From: Krasilnikovia cinnamomea
Lineage (GTDB): Bacteria > Actinomycetota > Actinomycetes > Mycobacteriales > Micromonosporaceae
Length of the DNA stretch: 64,000 bases
Direction: 5' to 3'
Assembly (NCBI RefSeq): GCF_004217545.1
Contig: NZ_SHKY01000001.1
Span: 2,294,001 to 2,358,000 of the forward strand
Shown here: piece after piece, positions 37,875 through 47,729 of the stretch
How the letters are laid out: each line of letters begins with the position of its first letter
Position numbering within the stretch: the first letter of the stretch is position 1
Made by a program: the position numbers and the translations under genes
The notes under the pieces: model-generated
Told to the model about the DNA's origin: nothing
What the model saw: only the letters and a program-made list of their open reading frames with translations
Databases searched by the model: none

Positions 37875-38924
37875 GTGCCGAGAGTGACCGTGACGGGTGA
37901 GGAGAACGCAGTCAGCGTCGACCCGCAGGAGCCGCCGCTGATGGCGCCGTTGCTCCGGGACCTGAGCTGGGCGACGGTACAGCGGATGAGCCAGTCGGCG
38001 GCACATCGCGACGACGCGATGCTGAGCCGGATCCGCGCCACCGCGGCGGTGCACCGCGGCACGCGCATGGTGAAGGTCCTGTCCGCCGCGCAACTCGCGG
38101 GCCATCTCGGCGGCTGGCTACCGTACGGCTTCTGCTATCGCGCGTGTGACCTCGCGCATCTGAGGGGTCCGGCGGATCTGGCGCTGCTGCGTACCGACGG
38201 CACCATGGACACCACCGTGACGTACGCGTTGCGCTGGCGGGCGGTGGACCCGAGCGACTACGAGATCCCCTGCGCGCCCGCCCAGCCAGGCCTGTCCACG
38301 CTGCCCGCACACGACCGCGTCGGCGCGCTCGTGCTCGGCACCGGTTTCACCCCCAGCGCCGACGACCTGATCCCCGAGTTCATCACCGCCGGCTTCGCCG
38401 ACCTGCCCCTGCCGGCCAACGCGCAGCTGCTGGCGTACCCGGCGGGCGGCGAGGAGGTCGTGCTGTACACGTACCAGCCTGAGCAGCACGGCTGGCTGCG
38501 GCTGGCCGGCCCGCGCTGGCGGCACCTGCTCGACGGCCTGCCGGGCGTGAGCCCGGACCGCGAGTACGTACCGTGCACCGACACCCCGTCGGCCCGCCTG
38601 GTGGGCCAGGCCGGGATGGAGGAGCACGAGTACGAGGCGGTGGCCGACCCGCCCGGCGAGTTCCGGGTGCGGGCGCTGACCCGGGCCGCCCGGTACCCGG
38701 TCACCACCCTGAGCCGCCGCGCCGAGCAGGCCAACTGGCGTGGTGTGCCGTGCTGGGTACTGCAGCGCGACGACAGCTGGGCCCGCCTGCGGCTGATCCG
38801 CCCGGGCGCCGAGGCGCTGGTCGACACCGGAGCCCGCTGCTACGAGCGCGGCGTGTACGAGGCGTGGGCCCCGATGCGGGAGCTGGAGGGGCACCACATC
38901 GCGGACCTGCCGTACACGATCTGA
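37875..38924 (+). CDS. Conserved hypothetical protein
   Basis: 349 aa, unrecognised. It has no signal peptide or TM segment and looks cytosolic. It is rich in Trp, Tyr and Arg (YGFCYRACDLAHLRG, WLRLAGPRWRHLL, EYEAVADPPGEFRVRAL, YEAWAPMRELEGHH). The late half looks like a small beta domain repeated once. The start is uncertain: the GTG at 37875 is the first, but later GTG or ATG codons up to ~37939 are possible. It is inserted on the opposite strand between tatD and metG. Codon use looks native, so I consider it a real gene. Confidence 0.7.
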   Translation: MPRVTVTGEENAVSVDPQEPPLMAPLLRDLSWATVQRMSQSAAHRDDAMLSRIRATAAVHRGTRMVKVLSAAQLAGHLGGWLPYGFCYRACDLAHLRGPADLALLRTDGTMDTTVTYALRWRAVDPSDYEIPCAPAQPGLSTLPAHDRVGALVLGTGFTPSADDLIPEFITAGFADLPLPANAQLLAYPAGGEEVVLYTYQPEQHGWLRLAGPRWRHLLDGLPGVSPDREYVPCTDTPSARLVGQAGMEEHEYEAVADPPGEFRVRALTRAARYPVTTLSRRAEQANWRGVPCWVLQRDDSWARLRLIRPGAEALVDTGARCYERGVYEAWAPMRELEGHHIADLPYTI

Positions 38925-38927
38925 GCC

Positions 38928-40730
38928 CTACTCGGCCGCCTCCAGGCGGGCCAGCTCCTCGTCCACAACGGACGGATCCAGCTTGCGGAACACCGGCTTC
39001 GGCGCGGCCAGCGGCGTACCCGCCACCAGCGGGACCCGCTCCCACCTGGCGCCGGCGGTGTAGTCACCCATCAGCACCGGGTAGCCCGGCCCGCCGTCGA
39101 GGTCCTCGACCTCCACGATGGACGGCATCGGCGCGTGCACCCCCGTGCCGCCGAGCAGCTCGTGCACGTTCTGCGCCGAGTGCGGCAGGAACGGCGTCAG
39201 CAGCGTGTTGGCGTCGCGCACCACCTGCAGCGCGACGTGCAGGATCGTACCCATCCGGGGCTTGGACGCCTCGTCCTTGAGCTGCCACGGCGCCTGCTCC
39301 GACAGGTACTTGTTGGCCTCGGCCACCACCCGCATCGCCTCGCCGATCGCGGCCTTCTGCCGGTGCCGCCCGATCAGGTCACCGACCGTCGCGAAACCCG
39401 CCTCGGCCACCGCGAGCAGCTCACGGTCCGCGTCGGTCAGCTCGACCGCTTCGGGTACGGCGCCGAAGTTCTTCGCCGCCATCGAGATCGACCGGTTGAC
39501 CAGGTTGCCCCAGCCCGCGACCAGCTCGTCGTTGTTGCGCCGCACGAACTCGGCCCAGGTGAAGTCGGTGTCGTTGCTCTCCGGACCCGCCGCCGCGATG
39601 AAGTACCGCAACGCGTCCGCGTCGTAGCGCTCCAGGAAGTCCCGCACGTAGATGACCACCCGGCGCGACGACGAGAACTTGCGGCCCTCCATCGTCAGGT
39701 ACTCGCTGGAGACCACCTCGGTGGGCAGGTTCAGCTTGCCCAGCCGCCCCGGCTCCCCCGCCTTGTCGCCCGCGCCGGAGTAGCCGAGCAGCAGGGCGGG
39801 CCAGATGACGGAGTGAAAGACGATGTTGTCCTTGCCCATGAAGTAGTAGGCGTTCGCGTCCTTGCCCTGCCCGTCGGCGGACCACCACTGCCGCCACGCC
39901 TCCGGATCCCCGGTGCGCCGCGCCCACTCGATCGACGCGGACAGGTAGCCGATCACCGCGTCGAACCAGACGTAGATGCGCTTGTCGTTGCGCTCGCGCC
40001 AGCCCTCCAGCGGGATGGGTACGCCCCACTCCAGGTCACGGGTGATCGCGCGCGGCTGCAGGTCGTCGAGGAGATTGCGGGAGAATTTCAGTACGTTGGG
40101 CCGCCAGCCCTCGCGGGCGTCGAGCCAGGTGGCCAGCGCCTCGGCAAAGGCGGGCAGGTCGAGGAAGAAGTGCTCCGTCTCGACGAACTCCGGGGTCTCC
40201 CCGTTGATCCGCGACCGGGGGTTGACCAGCTGCTCCGGGTCGAGCTGGTTGCCGCAGTTGTCGCACTGGTCGCCGCGGGCGCTCTCGTACCCGCAGATGG
40301 GGCAGGTGCCCTCGATGTAACGGTCGGGCAGGGTCCGGCCCGTGGACGGCGAGATCGCGCCCAGGGTGGTCTTCCGCACGATGTACCCGTTGTCCAGCAG
40401 GCCACTGAACAGCTCCTGCACCACGGCGTAGTGGTTACCGGTCGTGGTGCGGGTGAACAGGTCGTACGACAGCCCGAGGCCGTGCAGGTCCTCGACGATC
40501 ACCCGGTTGTACCGGTCGGCCAGTTCGCGCGGCGTGACACCCTCGGCGTCGGCCTGGACCTGGATCGGGGTGCCGTGCTCGTCCGTACCGGAGACCATGA
40601 GCACGTCGTGACCGGCCATCCGCATGTACCGGCTGAACACGTCGGAGGGCACCCCGAAGCCGGAGACATGACCGATGTGGCGCGGACCGTTGGCATAGGG
40701 CCAGGCGACCGCGGCGAGAACGTGGCTCAT
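38928..40730 (-). CDS. metG: Methionyl-tRNA synthetase
   Basis: 600 aa from the ATG at 40730 ([21 protein letters not shown]); the frame continues upstream only as low-complexity GC artefact. Class I synthetase: HIGH signature in [11 protein letters not shown], a zinc knuckle [18 protein letters not shown], the [15 protein letters not shown] motif and a KMSKS equivalent KFSSSR (the second Lys is replaced by Ser, a variant I have seen in actinobacterial MetG). The C-terminal anticodon-binding helical domain is complete. It ends three bases from the convergent hypothetical gene. Confidence 0.96.
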   Translation of the reverse strand: MSHVLAAVAWPYANGPRHIGHVSGFGVPSDVFSRYMRMAGHDVLMVSGTDEHGTPIQVQADAEGVTPRELADRYNRVIVEDLHGLGLSYDLFTRTTTGNHYAVVQELFSGLLDNGYIVRKTTLGAISPSTGRTLPDRYIEGTCPICGYESARGDQCDNCGNQLDPEQLVNPRSRINGETPEFVETEHFFLDLPAFAEALATWLDAREGWRPNVLKFSRNLLDDLQPRAITRDLEWGVPIPLEGWRERNDKRIYVWFDAVIGYLSASIEWARRTGDPEAWRQWWSADGQGKDANAYYFMGKDNIVFHSVIWPALLLGYSGAGDKAGEPGRLGKLNLPTEVVSSEYLTMEGRKFSSSRRVVIYVRDFLERYDADALRYFIAAAGPESNDTDFTWAEFVRRNNDELVAGWGNLVNRSISMAAKNFGAVPEAVELTDADRELLAVAEAGFATVGDLIGRHRQKAAIGEAMRVVAEANKYLSEQAPWQLKDEASKPRMGTILHVALQVVRDANTLLTPFLPHSAQNVHELLGGTGVHAPMPSIVEVEDLDGGPGYPVLMGDYTAGARWERVPLVAGTPLAAPKPVFRKLDPSVVDEELARLEAAE

Positions 40731-40849
40731 GGTGCTCCAGCGTAGTGACCGCCACACCCGCCGCGCGAACGGATAGCAGGGGTCTGATTTGTCCCGACAC
40801 GCCCCATCAGGAACGTGCTCGCCAAGGTGCCGCGTAGTCCAATGGTGCG

Positions 40850-42940
40850 GTGACCGCAGACGCGCCGCAGCCAGGGGAAACATCGCGAAGTGAGGGCGAG
40901 GCGGTCCCGGAGGACGCCGCGCGGCGGCACACCGGGGCCGACCGCGAGCCGGGCCGCGCCGCCGGAACAGCCACGACCGCGGCCCCGCCACGGCCCCCGC
41001 TCTGGCCCCCGCCACCCCGGCACGCGGCCCCGGAACCCCCGTCAACGGATACCGCCGCCCCACCCCCAGCGGCGCCTCCTTCAGCCGCCCTCTTCTCGGC
41101 GACCCCTCCCTCAGCGGTCCCGTCCGCAGCGGCCCCACCCACAGCGGCCCAGTCCTCCGCCGCCCCGCCGACAGCGACGGCGCCCTCGGCGGCCCAGTCC
41201 TCTGCCGCCCCGCCGACAGCGACGGCATCCCCGGCGGCCCAGTCCTCTGCCGCCCCGCCGACAGCGACGGCGCCCTCGGCTGCACGGCCCTCAGGGGCCC
41301 CGCTGTCATCGGCTGCCCCGCCCCAGGCGGTGCCGGGCGGGCCACTGCCGCCGTCGGCTCGGGTGGGTGAGACGGCCGCGGCGCCGACGATCGCCCCGAC
41401 CGTGGCACCGGTCCCGGAGCCGACCGCGCTCGACGCGGTGACGGCGGAGTTCCCCACTGTCGGGCGTGCCGCGCCACGGGTCCCGGTGGAGCGCCACCAC
41501 CACGTGGTCGACGGAGTCCGCCTGGACCCCGTCGGCCCACCGCAGTGGCCGCAGGTCAAGGGGTCCGCTGGCACAGCCGCGCCCGCCACGCCATCCACAG
41601 CCCAGGCCGGAGTCGGCCCAGCCCAGGCCGGAGTCGGCCCAGCCCAGGCCGGAGTCGGCCCCCGGGCGGGGACTCCGGATACCGCCGCACACGCGTCGTC
41701 CGCCGACACCGCGGCGGCCGCAGGCGACGGCGCCGACATACCCGACGTCATGCTCCTGCCGGAGCCGGTCGGCAACCGGTCCACGGCGAACGCCCCCCGC
41801 CAGCCGGGCGCCGCGCAGATCGCATCGTCGGCACCGCAGTCGACTGGCCCGGCAGCGCACTCGACTGGGCCGACAGCGCACTCGACTGGGCCGACAGCGC
41901 ACTCGACTGGGCCGACAGCGCACTCGACTGGAGCGGCAACGCACTCGATTGGACCAGCAGCGTACTCCGCTCAACCGGCGCCGCAGACGACCGGACCAGC
42001 GCCGCTTCGGTCGGCCCTAACCGGGTCACCGACGACCGGACAGGCCGCCGGGCAAGCTAACGAGCAGGCGGCCGGGCAGCCCAGCAGGCAGGTGGCCGAG
42101 CAGCACAACAGGCAAGGTGAAGGCACCGAGCAGGGCGGCGGACTGGCCCGCGAGGACAGGAGCCGACCGGCCGACGAGGGCAGGAACGAGCATGCCAGCG
42201 AGCACGAGGGCGCGCATGCCGGCCGGCACCAGGAACAGCACGGAGGCACGAAGGCTAGTCGACACCCGGGTGGCCGAACCCGCGAGCAGGGTGGCGAGGC
42301 GGAGGTTCCGGCGAGTCGGGCGGCCGCCTTGCTGGAGACGTCGACCTTCTGGTTGTCCGACGACGAGCGGGCCCGGCAGGCGGCCACGGCGGAGCCGGAG
42401 CGGCCGTCCCAGCTCGGGGTGCCACCACGGCATCGGTCGCGCGAACCACGCCGCCCACGGTCCGGCCTGCCCTCGCTCGTCGCACTCAGCCTGATCGCGG
42501 CGTTCTTCGCATGGGTCAGCGCCGAGCCCTTCTGGCTGGCTGTCGGGCACGACGTGAAGGGCCGGGCGACGGTGATCCAGTGCACCGGCGACGGAATCGG
42601 TCAGCGCTGCTTCGGGCAGTTCGCCACGGGCGACGGCTTCTCCCGGGTGGACCGGGTGACATTGCTCGGCGTCACCGGCGACCAGCGCGCCCGCGGCGCG
42701 GTCTCTCCCGCGCGAATGGTCAACCTGGACGGCCAGCAGGCGTACGTCGGGGAAACCGGCACACTGATGCAGCTGCGCTGGATGCTCGGTTTCGTGCTGG
42801 TGCTGCTGTGCGGCCTGGGCATCGCGGGCCTGACCGGCGTTCGCCGGCTGGAGAGCCGCCGAGCCCGGCACGGCGCACTACTGCTCAGCGTCGCGTGCCC
42901 ACTGGCGCTGCTGGCCGGTTTCCTGGCCGCCGCGTACTGA
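40850..42940 (+). CDS. Repeat-rich Pro/Ala/Gln protein with C-terminal membrane domain
   Basis: 696 aa, GTG start. The first ~540 residues are low-complexity Pro/Ala/Ser/Thr then Gln/Gly/Glu-rich and probably disordered. They contain three tandem repeat tracts (15-, 7- and 7-residue units, listed separately). The last ~160 residues are ordered: a TM helix ([27 protein letters not shown]), an extracellular loop with one Cys pair ([15 protein letters not shown]) and two more TM helices, ending at the C-terminus. Only this C-terminal part looks conserved in type. It is divergent from metG. Function unknown; a cell-envelope protein with a long flexible cytoplasmic arm is likely. Confidence 0.72.
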   Translation: MTADAPQPGETSRSEGEAVPEDAARRHTGADREPGRAAGTATTAAPPRPPLWPPPPRHAAPEPPSTDTAAPPPAAPPSAALFSATPPSAVPSAAAPPTAAQSSAAPPTATAPSAAQSSAAPPTATASPAAQSSAAPPTATAPSAARPSGAPLSSAAPPQAVPGGPLPPSARVGETAAAPTIAPTVAPVPEPTALDAVTAEFPTVGRAAPRVPVERHHHVVDGVRLDPVGPPQWPQVKGSAGTAAPATPSTAQAGVGPAQAGVGPAQAGVGPRAGTPDTAAHASSADTAAAAGDGADIPDVMLLPEPVGNRSTANAPRQPGAAQIASSAPQSTGPAAHSTGPTAHSTGPTAHSTGPTAHSTGAATHSIGPAAYSAQPAPQTTGPAPLRSALTGSPTTGQAAGQANEQAAGQPSRQVAEQHNRQGEGTEQGGGLAREDRSRPADEGRNEHASEHEGAHAGRHQEQHGGTKASRHPGGRTREQGGEAEVPASRAAALLETSTFWLSDDERARQAATAEPERPSQLGVPPRHRSREPRRPRSGLPSLVALSLIAAFFAWVSAEPFWLAVGHDVKGRATVIQCTGDGIGQRCFGQFATGDGFSRVDRVTLLGVTGDQRARGAVSPARMVNLDGQQAYVGETGTLMQLRWMLGFVLVLLCGLGIAGLTGVRRLESRRARHGALLLSVACPLALLAGFLAAAY
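41150..41284 (+). repeat. 45-bp tandem repeat, three copies
   Basis: Three consecutive 45-bp units (41150-41194, 41195-41239, 41240-41284) within the coding region, each encoding a 15-residue [19 protein letters not shown] unit. They differ at only a few bases, so they are recent or actively homogenised. Confidence 0.9.
41598..41660 (+). repeat. 21-bp tandem repeat, three copies (AQAGVGP)
   Basis: Three perfect 21-bp units starting at 41598, 41619 and 41640 encode AQAGVGP repeats in the same protein. Confidence 0.9.
41840..41965 (+). repeat. 21-bp tandem repeat, six copies (GPTAHST-like)
   Basis: Six 21-bp units, the middle three identical and the outer ones slightly diverged, encode STGPTAH-type heptads. 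It is a separate repeat family from the two upstream. Confidence 0.9.
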
Positions 42941-43521
42941 CTCCGATAACGCACCGTCCGGCACCCACCCACCAATCCCGGTGCCGGACGGCGACCCTCG
43001 CCTGAACACGCCGAACCAAAGTCCCCAAGTTCGAGGCTCAGCGGACAGCCACCACCCGACCCACAGCTGCAGCCAGCCATCCCACACCCAGACCTTGAAC
43101 ACTTTCGGCGCGGAACTGACCCCAAGTCATCAAGATCGAGTCCAGCGCACCCGCCCCCCAGCGACGCCTCTCCCACGACCAGATGACGCACCCTCCAACG
43201 ACCAGATCTTGAAGGGTTCCGGCTCGGGACTGACCCAAAGTCCCCAAGATCGAGGCTCAGCGGACAGCCAGCACCCCGGCCCACAGCGGCGGCAGCAGCG
43301 GCAGCGGCAGCGGCAGCGGCAGCGGCAGCGGCAGCGGCAGCGGGCCATCCCACAACCAGACCTTGAACAGAATCGGCGCGGAACTGACTCCAAGCTGCTC
43401 CTCAAGGTCATATCCCAGCGAACAACCACCTCGCCCAGCGTGCGCAGTGCCGCCCCCGGGCATCGCACACCCCCGCGCGACGTGCACGGCGCCGCCTCGG
43501 CCCCCGACCCGGGACCGTCTG
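42941..43521. repeat. Intergenic mosaic of palindromic repeat units and a hexanucleotide tract
   Basis: This 580-bp gap holds no gene. It contains three clear copies of a ~47-51-bp unit (43091-43137, 43205-43251, 43359-43409), each bounded by inverted ends of the GATCTTG/CAAGATC or GACCTTGA/TCAAGGTC type. Each has a CGG(C)nCGGxACTGAC core. A decayed copy lies near 43000-43030. The flanking AGGCTCAGCGGACAGCC segment also recurs (about 43034 and 43253). It looks like a family of extragenic palindromic elements. Confidence 0.8.
43297..43344 (+). repeat. AGCGGC hexanucleotide microsatellite
   Basis: Seven perfect AGCGGC units (43297-43338) and one imperfect unit, inside the intergenic repeat mosaic. 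No coding function is supported. Confidence 0.9.
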
Positions 43522-44370
43522 TCAGTCGGCGTGGATCAGGGCGTACACCTCGCGTTTGCGCAGGCCGTACTCATGGGCGACGGCCGCGATGGCGTCGCGG
43601 CGCGACGATCCCCCGGCCTCCCGCTCGGCGACCGCCGCGCGCAGGTCCGCGTCCGCGGGCCGGGCGGGCGGGGAAGCGCTCGCCCCGGCCACCACGACGG
43701 TGATCTCACCGCGGGGTTCCGCCTCGGCCGCCCACGCGGCCAGCTCGCCGAGGCCGCCGCGCCGGACCTGCTCGTACGTCTTGGTCAGCTCGCGGCAGAC
43801 CGCGGCGGGCCGGTCCGACCCGAACGTGGCGGCGAGGTCGGCCAGGGCCCCGGTGATGCGGTGCGGAGCCTCGAAGAACACCAGGGTGCGCGGTTCGGCG
43901 GCCAGCTCACGCAGCCGGGACCGGCGCCCGGCGGGAGTGCGCGGCAGGAAGCCCTCGAAGACGAACCGGTCGCTGGGCAGGCCGGACAGCGCCAGCGCCG
44001 TGGTGACCGCGCTGGGACCGGGCGCCGCGGTGACCGGGAAGCCGGCGTCCAGGGCCGCGCGGACGAGCCGGTAACCGGGGTCGGAGACGCTCGGCATGCC
44101 GCCGTCGGTCACCACCGCGACGACCGCGCCGGAGCGCAGCGCGTCGACCAGTTCCGGGGTACGCCGCTCCTCGTTGCCCTCGAAGTACGAGACCACCCGC
44201 CCGGCCACGCCGACCCCGAGGTCGCGGGCCAGCCGGGCCAGGCGGCGGGTGTCCTCGGCGGCGACCACGTCCGCGGTCGCCAGGGTCTCCCGCAGCCGGG
44301 TGGACGCGTCGCCGATGTTGCCGAGCGGCGCGCCGACAAGCACGACGCGGCCGGTGTCTTCCTCCGTCAC
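43522..44370 (-). CDS. rsmI: 16S rRNA (cytidine(1402)-2'-O)-methyltransferase
   Basis: About 282 aa from a GTG at 44370; in-frame starts to 44412 are possible. Tetrapyrrole-methylase fold: VVLVGAPLGNIGDASTRL, DVVAAEDTRRLARL, VVTDGGMPSVSDPGYRLV and PGPSAVTTALALSGLPSDRF. It methylates the ribose of C1402 in 16S rRNA. It is divergent from the protein mannosyltransferase gene, an arrangement common in actinobacteria. Confidence 0.95.
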   Translation of the reverse strand: MTEEDTGRVVLVGAPLGNIGDASTRLRETLATADVVAAEDTRRLARLARDLGVGVAGRVVSYFEGNEERRTPELVDALRSGAVVAVVTDGGMPSVSDPGYRLVRAALDAGFPVTAAPGPSAVTTALALSGLPSDRFVFEGFLPRTPAGRRSRLRELAAEPRTLVFFEAPHRITGALADLAATFGSDRPAAVCRELTKTYEQVRRGGLGELAAWAAEAEPRGEITVVVAGASASPPARPADADLRAAVAEREAGGSSRRDAIAAVAHEYGLRKREVYALIHAD

Positions 44371-44444
44371 TCCGAAAGTGCACCACACGTCCGACGCGCG
44401 GCCTCCGGGCACCGTGTCGCGGGCGCGCGGCCTACGATCGCGGG

Positions 44445-46019
44445 GTGACTGCGGCGCCGACGGCTGAAACCGACATCGCGACCCCGGACGTGCCCGAGGC
44501 CGAGCCGGGCAGTGCCCGGCGCGTCCCCGATTCGGTACGGCGGCGGCTGGCGACGTTGGACGACTGGCTGAACCCGTACTCGTGGGTGGTCACGGCCGTG
44601 ATCGTGGCGGTCGCCGCGATCCTGCGCCTGGCGGGCCTGAGTAGGCCGAAGGGTTACATCTTCGACGAGGTGTACTACCCGACCGATGCGTGGGACATGC
44701 TCCAGCACGGCGTCGAGTGGGACGAGAAGACCAACGGGCCCGCGTACGTGGTGCACCCGCCGTTGGGCAAGTGGCTGATCGCGCTGGGTGAGAAGGCGTT
44801 CGGGAACACCGAGCTGGGCTGGCGGTTCCCGGCCGCGATCGCGGGCACGTTGATGGTCCTGATCCTGATCCGGGTGGCGTACCGGTTGTTCCACTCGATC
44901 GTGCTGGCGGGCACGGCCGGGCTGCTGATGACGCTGGACGGCTTCCATCTGGTGCTGTCGCGCACGTCGCTGCTGGACATCTTCCTCGGCCTTTTCATCC
45001 TGGCCTCGTTCGCGGCGATGGTGCTGGATCGGGACGCGTACCGGCGGCGGTGGTTGCGGGCCCTGGAGGGCGGCTTCGACCCCGCAACGGCGCGGCGGCT
45101 GCCGTGGGCGGTGCCGTGGTGGCTGCTGGCGGCGGGGATCCTGTTCGGGCTGGCGTGCGGGGTGAAGTGGAGCGCGCTGTTCTTCGCGCCGTTCTTCGCG
45201 ATGCTGGTGGTGGTCTGGCGAGTGGGTGCGCGCCGCTCCGCGGGGGTACGGCGTCCGTTCGCGGGTCTGATCGGCGATCTGGGCTGGCTGATCCTGAGCT
45301 TCACGTTGACCGTGATCTTCTACCTGGCCACCTGGACGGGCTGGTTCGTCACGAACACCGGATACTTCCGGCACTACCGGCAGGCGAACGGGCTGAGCGA
45401 GCCGCCGGTGCTGGGCGCGCTGCTCAACCTCCTGCACTACCACGTCGAGGCATACACGTTCCACAGCGGCCTGACGGACCGGCACGTGTACCAGTCCTGG
45501 CCCTGGCAGTGGCTGCTGCTCGGCCGTCCGGTGGCGTTCTACTGGAACGGCGACCCGCGGTGCGGCTCGCAGAGCTGCGCCGCCGAGATCCTGCTGCTGG
45601 GTACCCCGATCCTGTGGTGGTCGTTCCTGCCGGCCCTGGGTGCGCTGCTGTGGTTCGGCATCGCGCGCCGGGACTGGCGGGCGTTCGCGATCGGCACGGG
45701 CGTGGTCGCGGGGTTGCTGCCCTGGTTCTACTACGCGGTGGCCGACGGCCGGACGATGTTCGTGTTCTACGTGCTGCCCGCGCTGCCGTTCCTCATCCTG
45801 GCGGTGGTGTACGCGCTGGGGGCGATCATGACTCCGCCGTCCGGGATGGCGACCGGCGCGGCCCGAACGGACCGGCAGCTCGTGGGAACGATCATGGCCG
45901 GCGTGTACGTGCTGCTCGTGGCGCTCTGCTTCGCCTACTTCCACCCGATCTTCGTGGGTCAGTCCATTCCGTACGACTCGTGGTCGGCGCGGATGTGGCT
46001 GGGAAGCCGCTGGATCTGA
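44445..46019 (+). CDS. Polyprenyl-phosphate-mannose--protein mannosyltransferase (Pmt, GT39)
   Basis: 524 aa, GTG start. An integral membrane GT-C enzyme that O-mannosylates secreted proteins during Sec export. The catalytic extracytoplasmic loop has IFDEVYYPTDAWDM near residue 70 with the Asp-Glu pair. About 10-11 TM segments follow, and a VHPPLGKWLIALGE motif is also typical. Strong hairpins lie downstream. Secreted proteins in this window (the three paralogs, the inhibitors) could be substrates, but this is only inference. Confidence 0.93.
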   Translation: MTAAPTAETDIATPDVPEAEPGSARRVPDSVRRRLATLDDWLNPYSWVVTAVIVAVAAILRLAGLSRPKGYIFDEVYYPTDAWDMLQHGVEWDEKTNGPAYVVHPPLGKWLIALGEKAFGNTELGWRFPAAIAGTLMVLILIRVAYRLFHSIVLAGTAGLLMTLDGFHLVLSRTSLLDIFLGLFILASFAAMVLDRDAYRRRWLRALEGGFDPATARRLPWAVPWWLLAAGILFGLACGVKWSALFFAPFFAMLVVVWRVGARRSAGVRRPFAGLIGDLGWLILSFTLTVIFYLATWTGWFVTNTGYFRHYRQANGLSEPPVLGALLNLLHYHVEAYTFHSGLTDRHVYQSWPWQWLLLGRPVAFYWNGDPRCGSQSCAAEILLLGTPILWWSFLPALGALLWFGIARRDWRAFAIGTGVVAGLLPWFYYAVADGRTMFVFYVLPALPFLILAVVYALGAIMTPPSGMATGAARTDRQLVGTIMAGVYVLLVALCFAYFHPIFVGQSIPYDSWSARMWLGSRWI

Positions 46020-46037
46020 GGGTCCACTGTCGGCGGA

Positions 46038-46063
46038 GGCCCATCGACCTCGACCGATGGGCC
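46038..46063 (+). terminator. Hairpin after protein mannosyltransferase gene
   Basis: A 9-bp stem GGCCCATCG/CGATGGGCC (46038-46046 with 46055-46063) and 8-nt loop begin 19 bases after the stop codon. Confidence 0.65.
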
Positions 46064-46116
46064 GTCGAGGATCCGTGGATGCCGCGCAGGTCGCGGAACC
46101 GCCGGTGCAAAGAGAC

Positions 46117-46164
46117 GCGCGCCCCGATCGCCTGCCACGGGGGAAGCGGGCGATAGGGGCGCGC
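46117..46164. terminator. Long bidirectional hairpin
   Basis: A 16-position stem with one mismatch (46117-46132 with 46149-46164) lies between convergent genes. On the minus strand it is followed by a T-rich stretch (GTCTCTTTG). The remaining gap to 46388 contains another short GC palindrome near 46232-46252 and no gene. Confidence 0.7.
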
Positions 46165-46388
46165 ACGAAGAAGCTTAACGACACACGTAGACCGGCACAA
46201 CGGGTGCCCGGCCCGCGTTGCGGAATCGTCACCCGGGAACTTCCCCGGGTCACGCGACGAAGTCACCTCGGACCATGGCGGCAGGGCCGAGCCCCCGGAC
46301 CGCGAGCACCCCCGCCGGACCGCGACCCGCACCAGCCGGACCGCGAGCCGCCCCAGGCCGGGCCAAGAGCCCTGACGGCCCGCGAGCA

Positions 46389-47618
46389 TCAGGCTACGAA
46401 GAGGTCGGCCTCCCGCTCGGCGAACGGGAACACCACATGCAGGGAGGTGCCGTCGCCCGGCCGGTCGGAGAGCGCGACCGTGGCGTGGTGCGCGTCCAGG
46501 ATCCGCTTCGCTACCGCCAGGCCGTGGTCCGGCCCGGGCAGGTCTGTCGGATTCGCGATCGCGCCGTAGAACAGGTGCGGGAACAGGTCCGGCCGCATGC
46601 CGTCGGGCAGATCCATGTCATCCATGCGTACGGTCGGGCCCGACTCCACCTCCGTGCCGACGCGGACCCGGCCGCCGGGCGGGGTGTACTTCACCGCCGC
46701 GAAGAGCAGATGGGTGAGGACCTGCTCCAGCCGTACGGGGTCGGCGACGATCGGCAGGTTGACACCGTCGGACTGGTCGAGCATCCCGATGTGCTTGGTG
46801 GCCGCGATCGGCCGGACCGCCTCGACCGCCCGCCTGGTCAGCTGGGTGAGGTCGATCTGCCGCATGTGCAGGCTTTCGTTCTCGGTGCCCACCTGCGCCA
46901 GCGTGGTCAGGTGCTCCAGCAGGTCGGTGAACCCGCGGACGTGGGCGGATGTGGCCCGGGCCACGAGATCGGCCAGCTCCGGATCGTGGCGCCCGGTACG
47001 CCCGAGCTCCGCCAGGTGCTCGCCCATGAGGCGCATCGGCGCCCGGAGCGGCCCGCAAACGAGGTTGGCGATGTCGTCCTTGCGGCGCTCCAGTTCCTGC
47101 AGCCGGGCCGTGGTGCTGGCGAGCGCTATCGCGTAGCGGCGCAGCTCCAGTTGGCCGGTGACCTGCCGGGCGAGGGCGAGCAGCGCGGCCCTCTGGTCGT
47201 CGTCGAGCCCGCGTGGCTCGGCGTCGAAGACGCACAGGGCGCCCACCGCGAAGCCCTCGGTGGTGATCAGCGGGGCGGCCGCGAAGAAGCGGATCCCGTC
47301 CCCGGCGCGGACGGCCGGATTGTCGGCGAACCGGGGATCCTTGCGAGTGTCCGGGACGATCAGCAGGTCGTGACCGAGGATCGCGTGGGCACAGAACGAC
47401 AGGTCCCGGGACATGTCGGCGAGCTCGGCACCGACCTGCGCCTTGAACCACTGCCGGTCGGCGTCGACCAGACAGACCAGCGCCATCGGTACGTCGCACA
47501 CGGACGCGGTCAACGCCACGATGTCGTCGAAGTCCTTCTCCGGCGCGCTGTCGAGGACACCGAGCCCGTAGAGCGCGGCTAGCCGGTCCGCTTCGTTGGC
47601 GGGAAGTGGGGCTTGCAT
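46389..47618 (-). CDS. GAF-domain protein with degenerate histidine-kinase core
   Basis: 409 aa. GAF sensor domain at residues ~20-165 (PMALVCLVDADRQWFKAQVG, RFFAAAPLITTEGFAVGALCVFD), then a HisKA/HATPase-like region. The expected phospho-acceptor block (SHELRTP type) reads LVCGPLRAPM, so the His is missing. The N-box has lost its Asn (HLLFAAVKYTPPGG) and the G2 box is DHGLAVAK. The protein therefore looks like a pseudokinase that may sense a signal and bind or regulate partners rather than autophosphorylate. No response-regulator gene is adjacent. Confidence 0.85.
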   Translation of the reverse strand: MQAPLPANEADRLAALYGLGVLDSAPEKDFDDIVALTASVCDVPMALVCLVDADRQWFKAQVGAELADMSRDLSFCAHAILGHDLLIVPDTRKDPRFADNPAVRAGDGIRFFAAAPLITTEGFAVGALCVFDAEPRGLDDDQRAALLALARQVTGQLELRRYAIALASTTARLQELERRKDDIANLVCGPLRAPMRLMGEHLAELGRTGRHDPELADLVARATSAHVRGFTDLLEHLTTLAQVGTENESLHMRQIDLTQLTRRAVEAVRPIAATKHIGMLDQSDGVNLPIVADPVRLEQVLTHLLFAAVKYTPPGGRVRVGTEVESGPTVRMDDMDLPDGMRPDLFPHLFYGAIANPTDLPGPDHGLAVAKRILDAHHATVALSDRPGDGTSLHVVFPFAEREADLFVA

Positions 47619-47729
47619 GGGTCACCTCCATCGGCAGACCCAAGACATACCATCGGAAAGTAGCAGTATTCGCAGTTCGCTCCGGATTCGCGGTCCACGG
47701 GTGGGGTGTCGATGGCCCGGCCGCCCGGG

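Noticed and set aside
40731..41540. N-terminal extension of metG to 41540
   Set aside because: The extra residues are Arg/Pro/Ser repeats read antisense to the repeat-rich gene at 40850. The normal MetG start [16 protein letters not shown] with its HIGH motif begins at 40730.
43297..43344. Hexanucleotide tract as a CRISPR array or coding repeat
   Set aside because: Units are contiguous without spacers, and the RQRQ- or PLPL-type translations have no gene context. It is a simple microsatellite.
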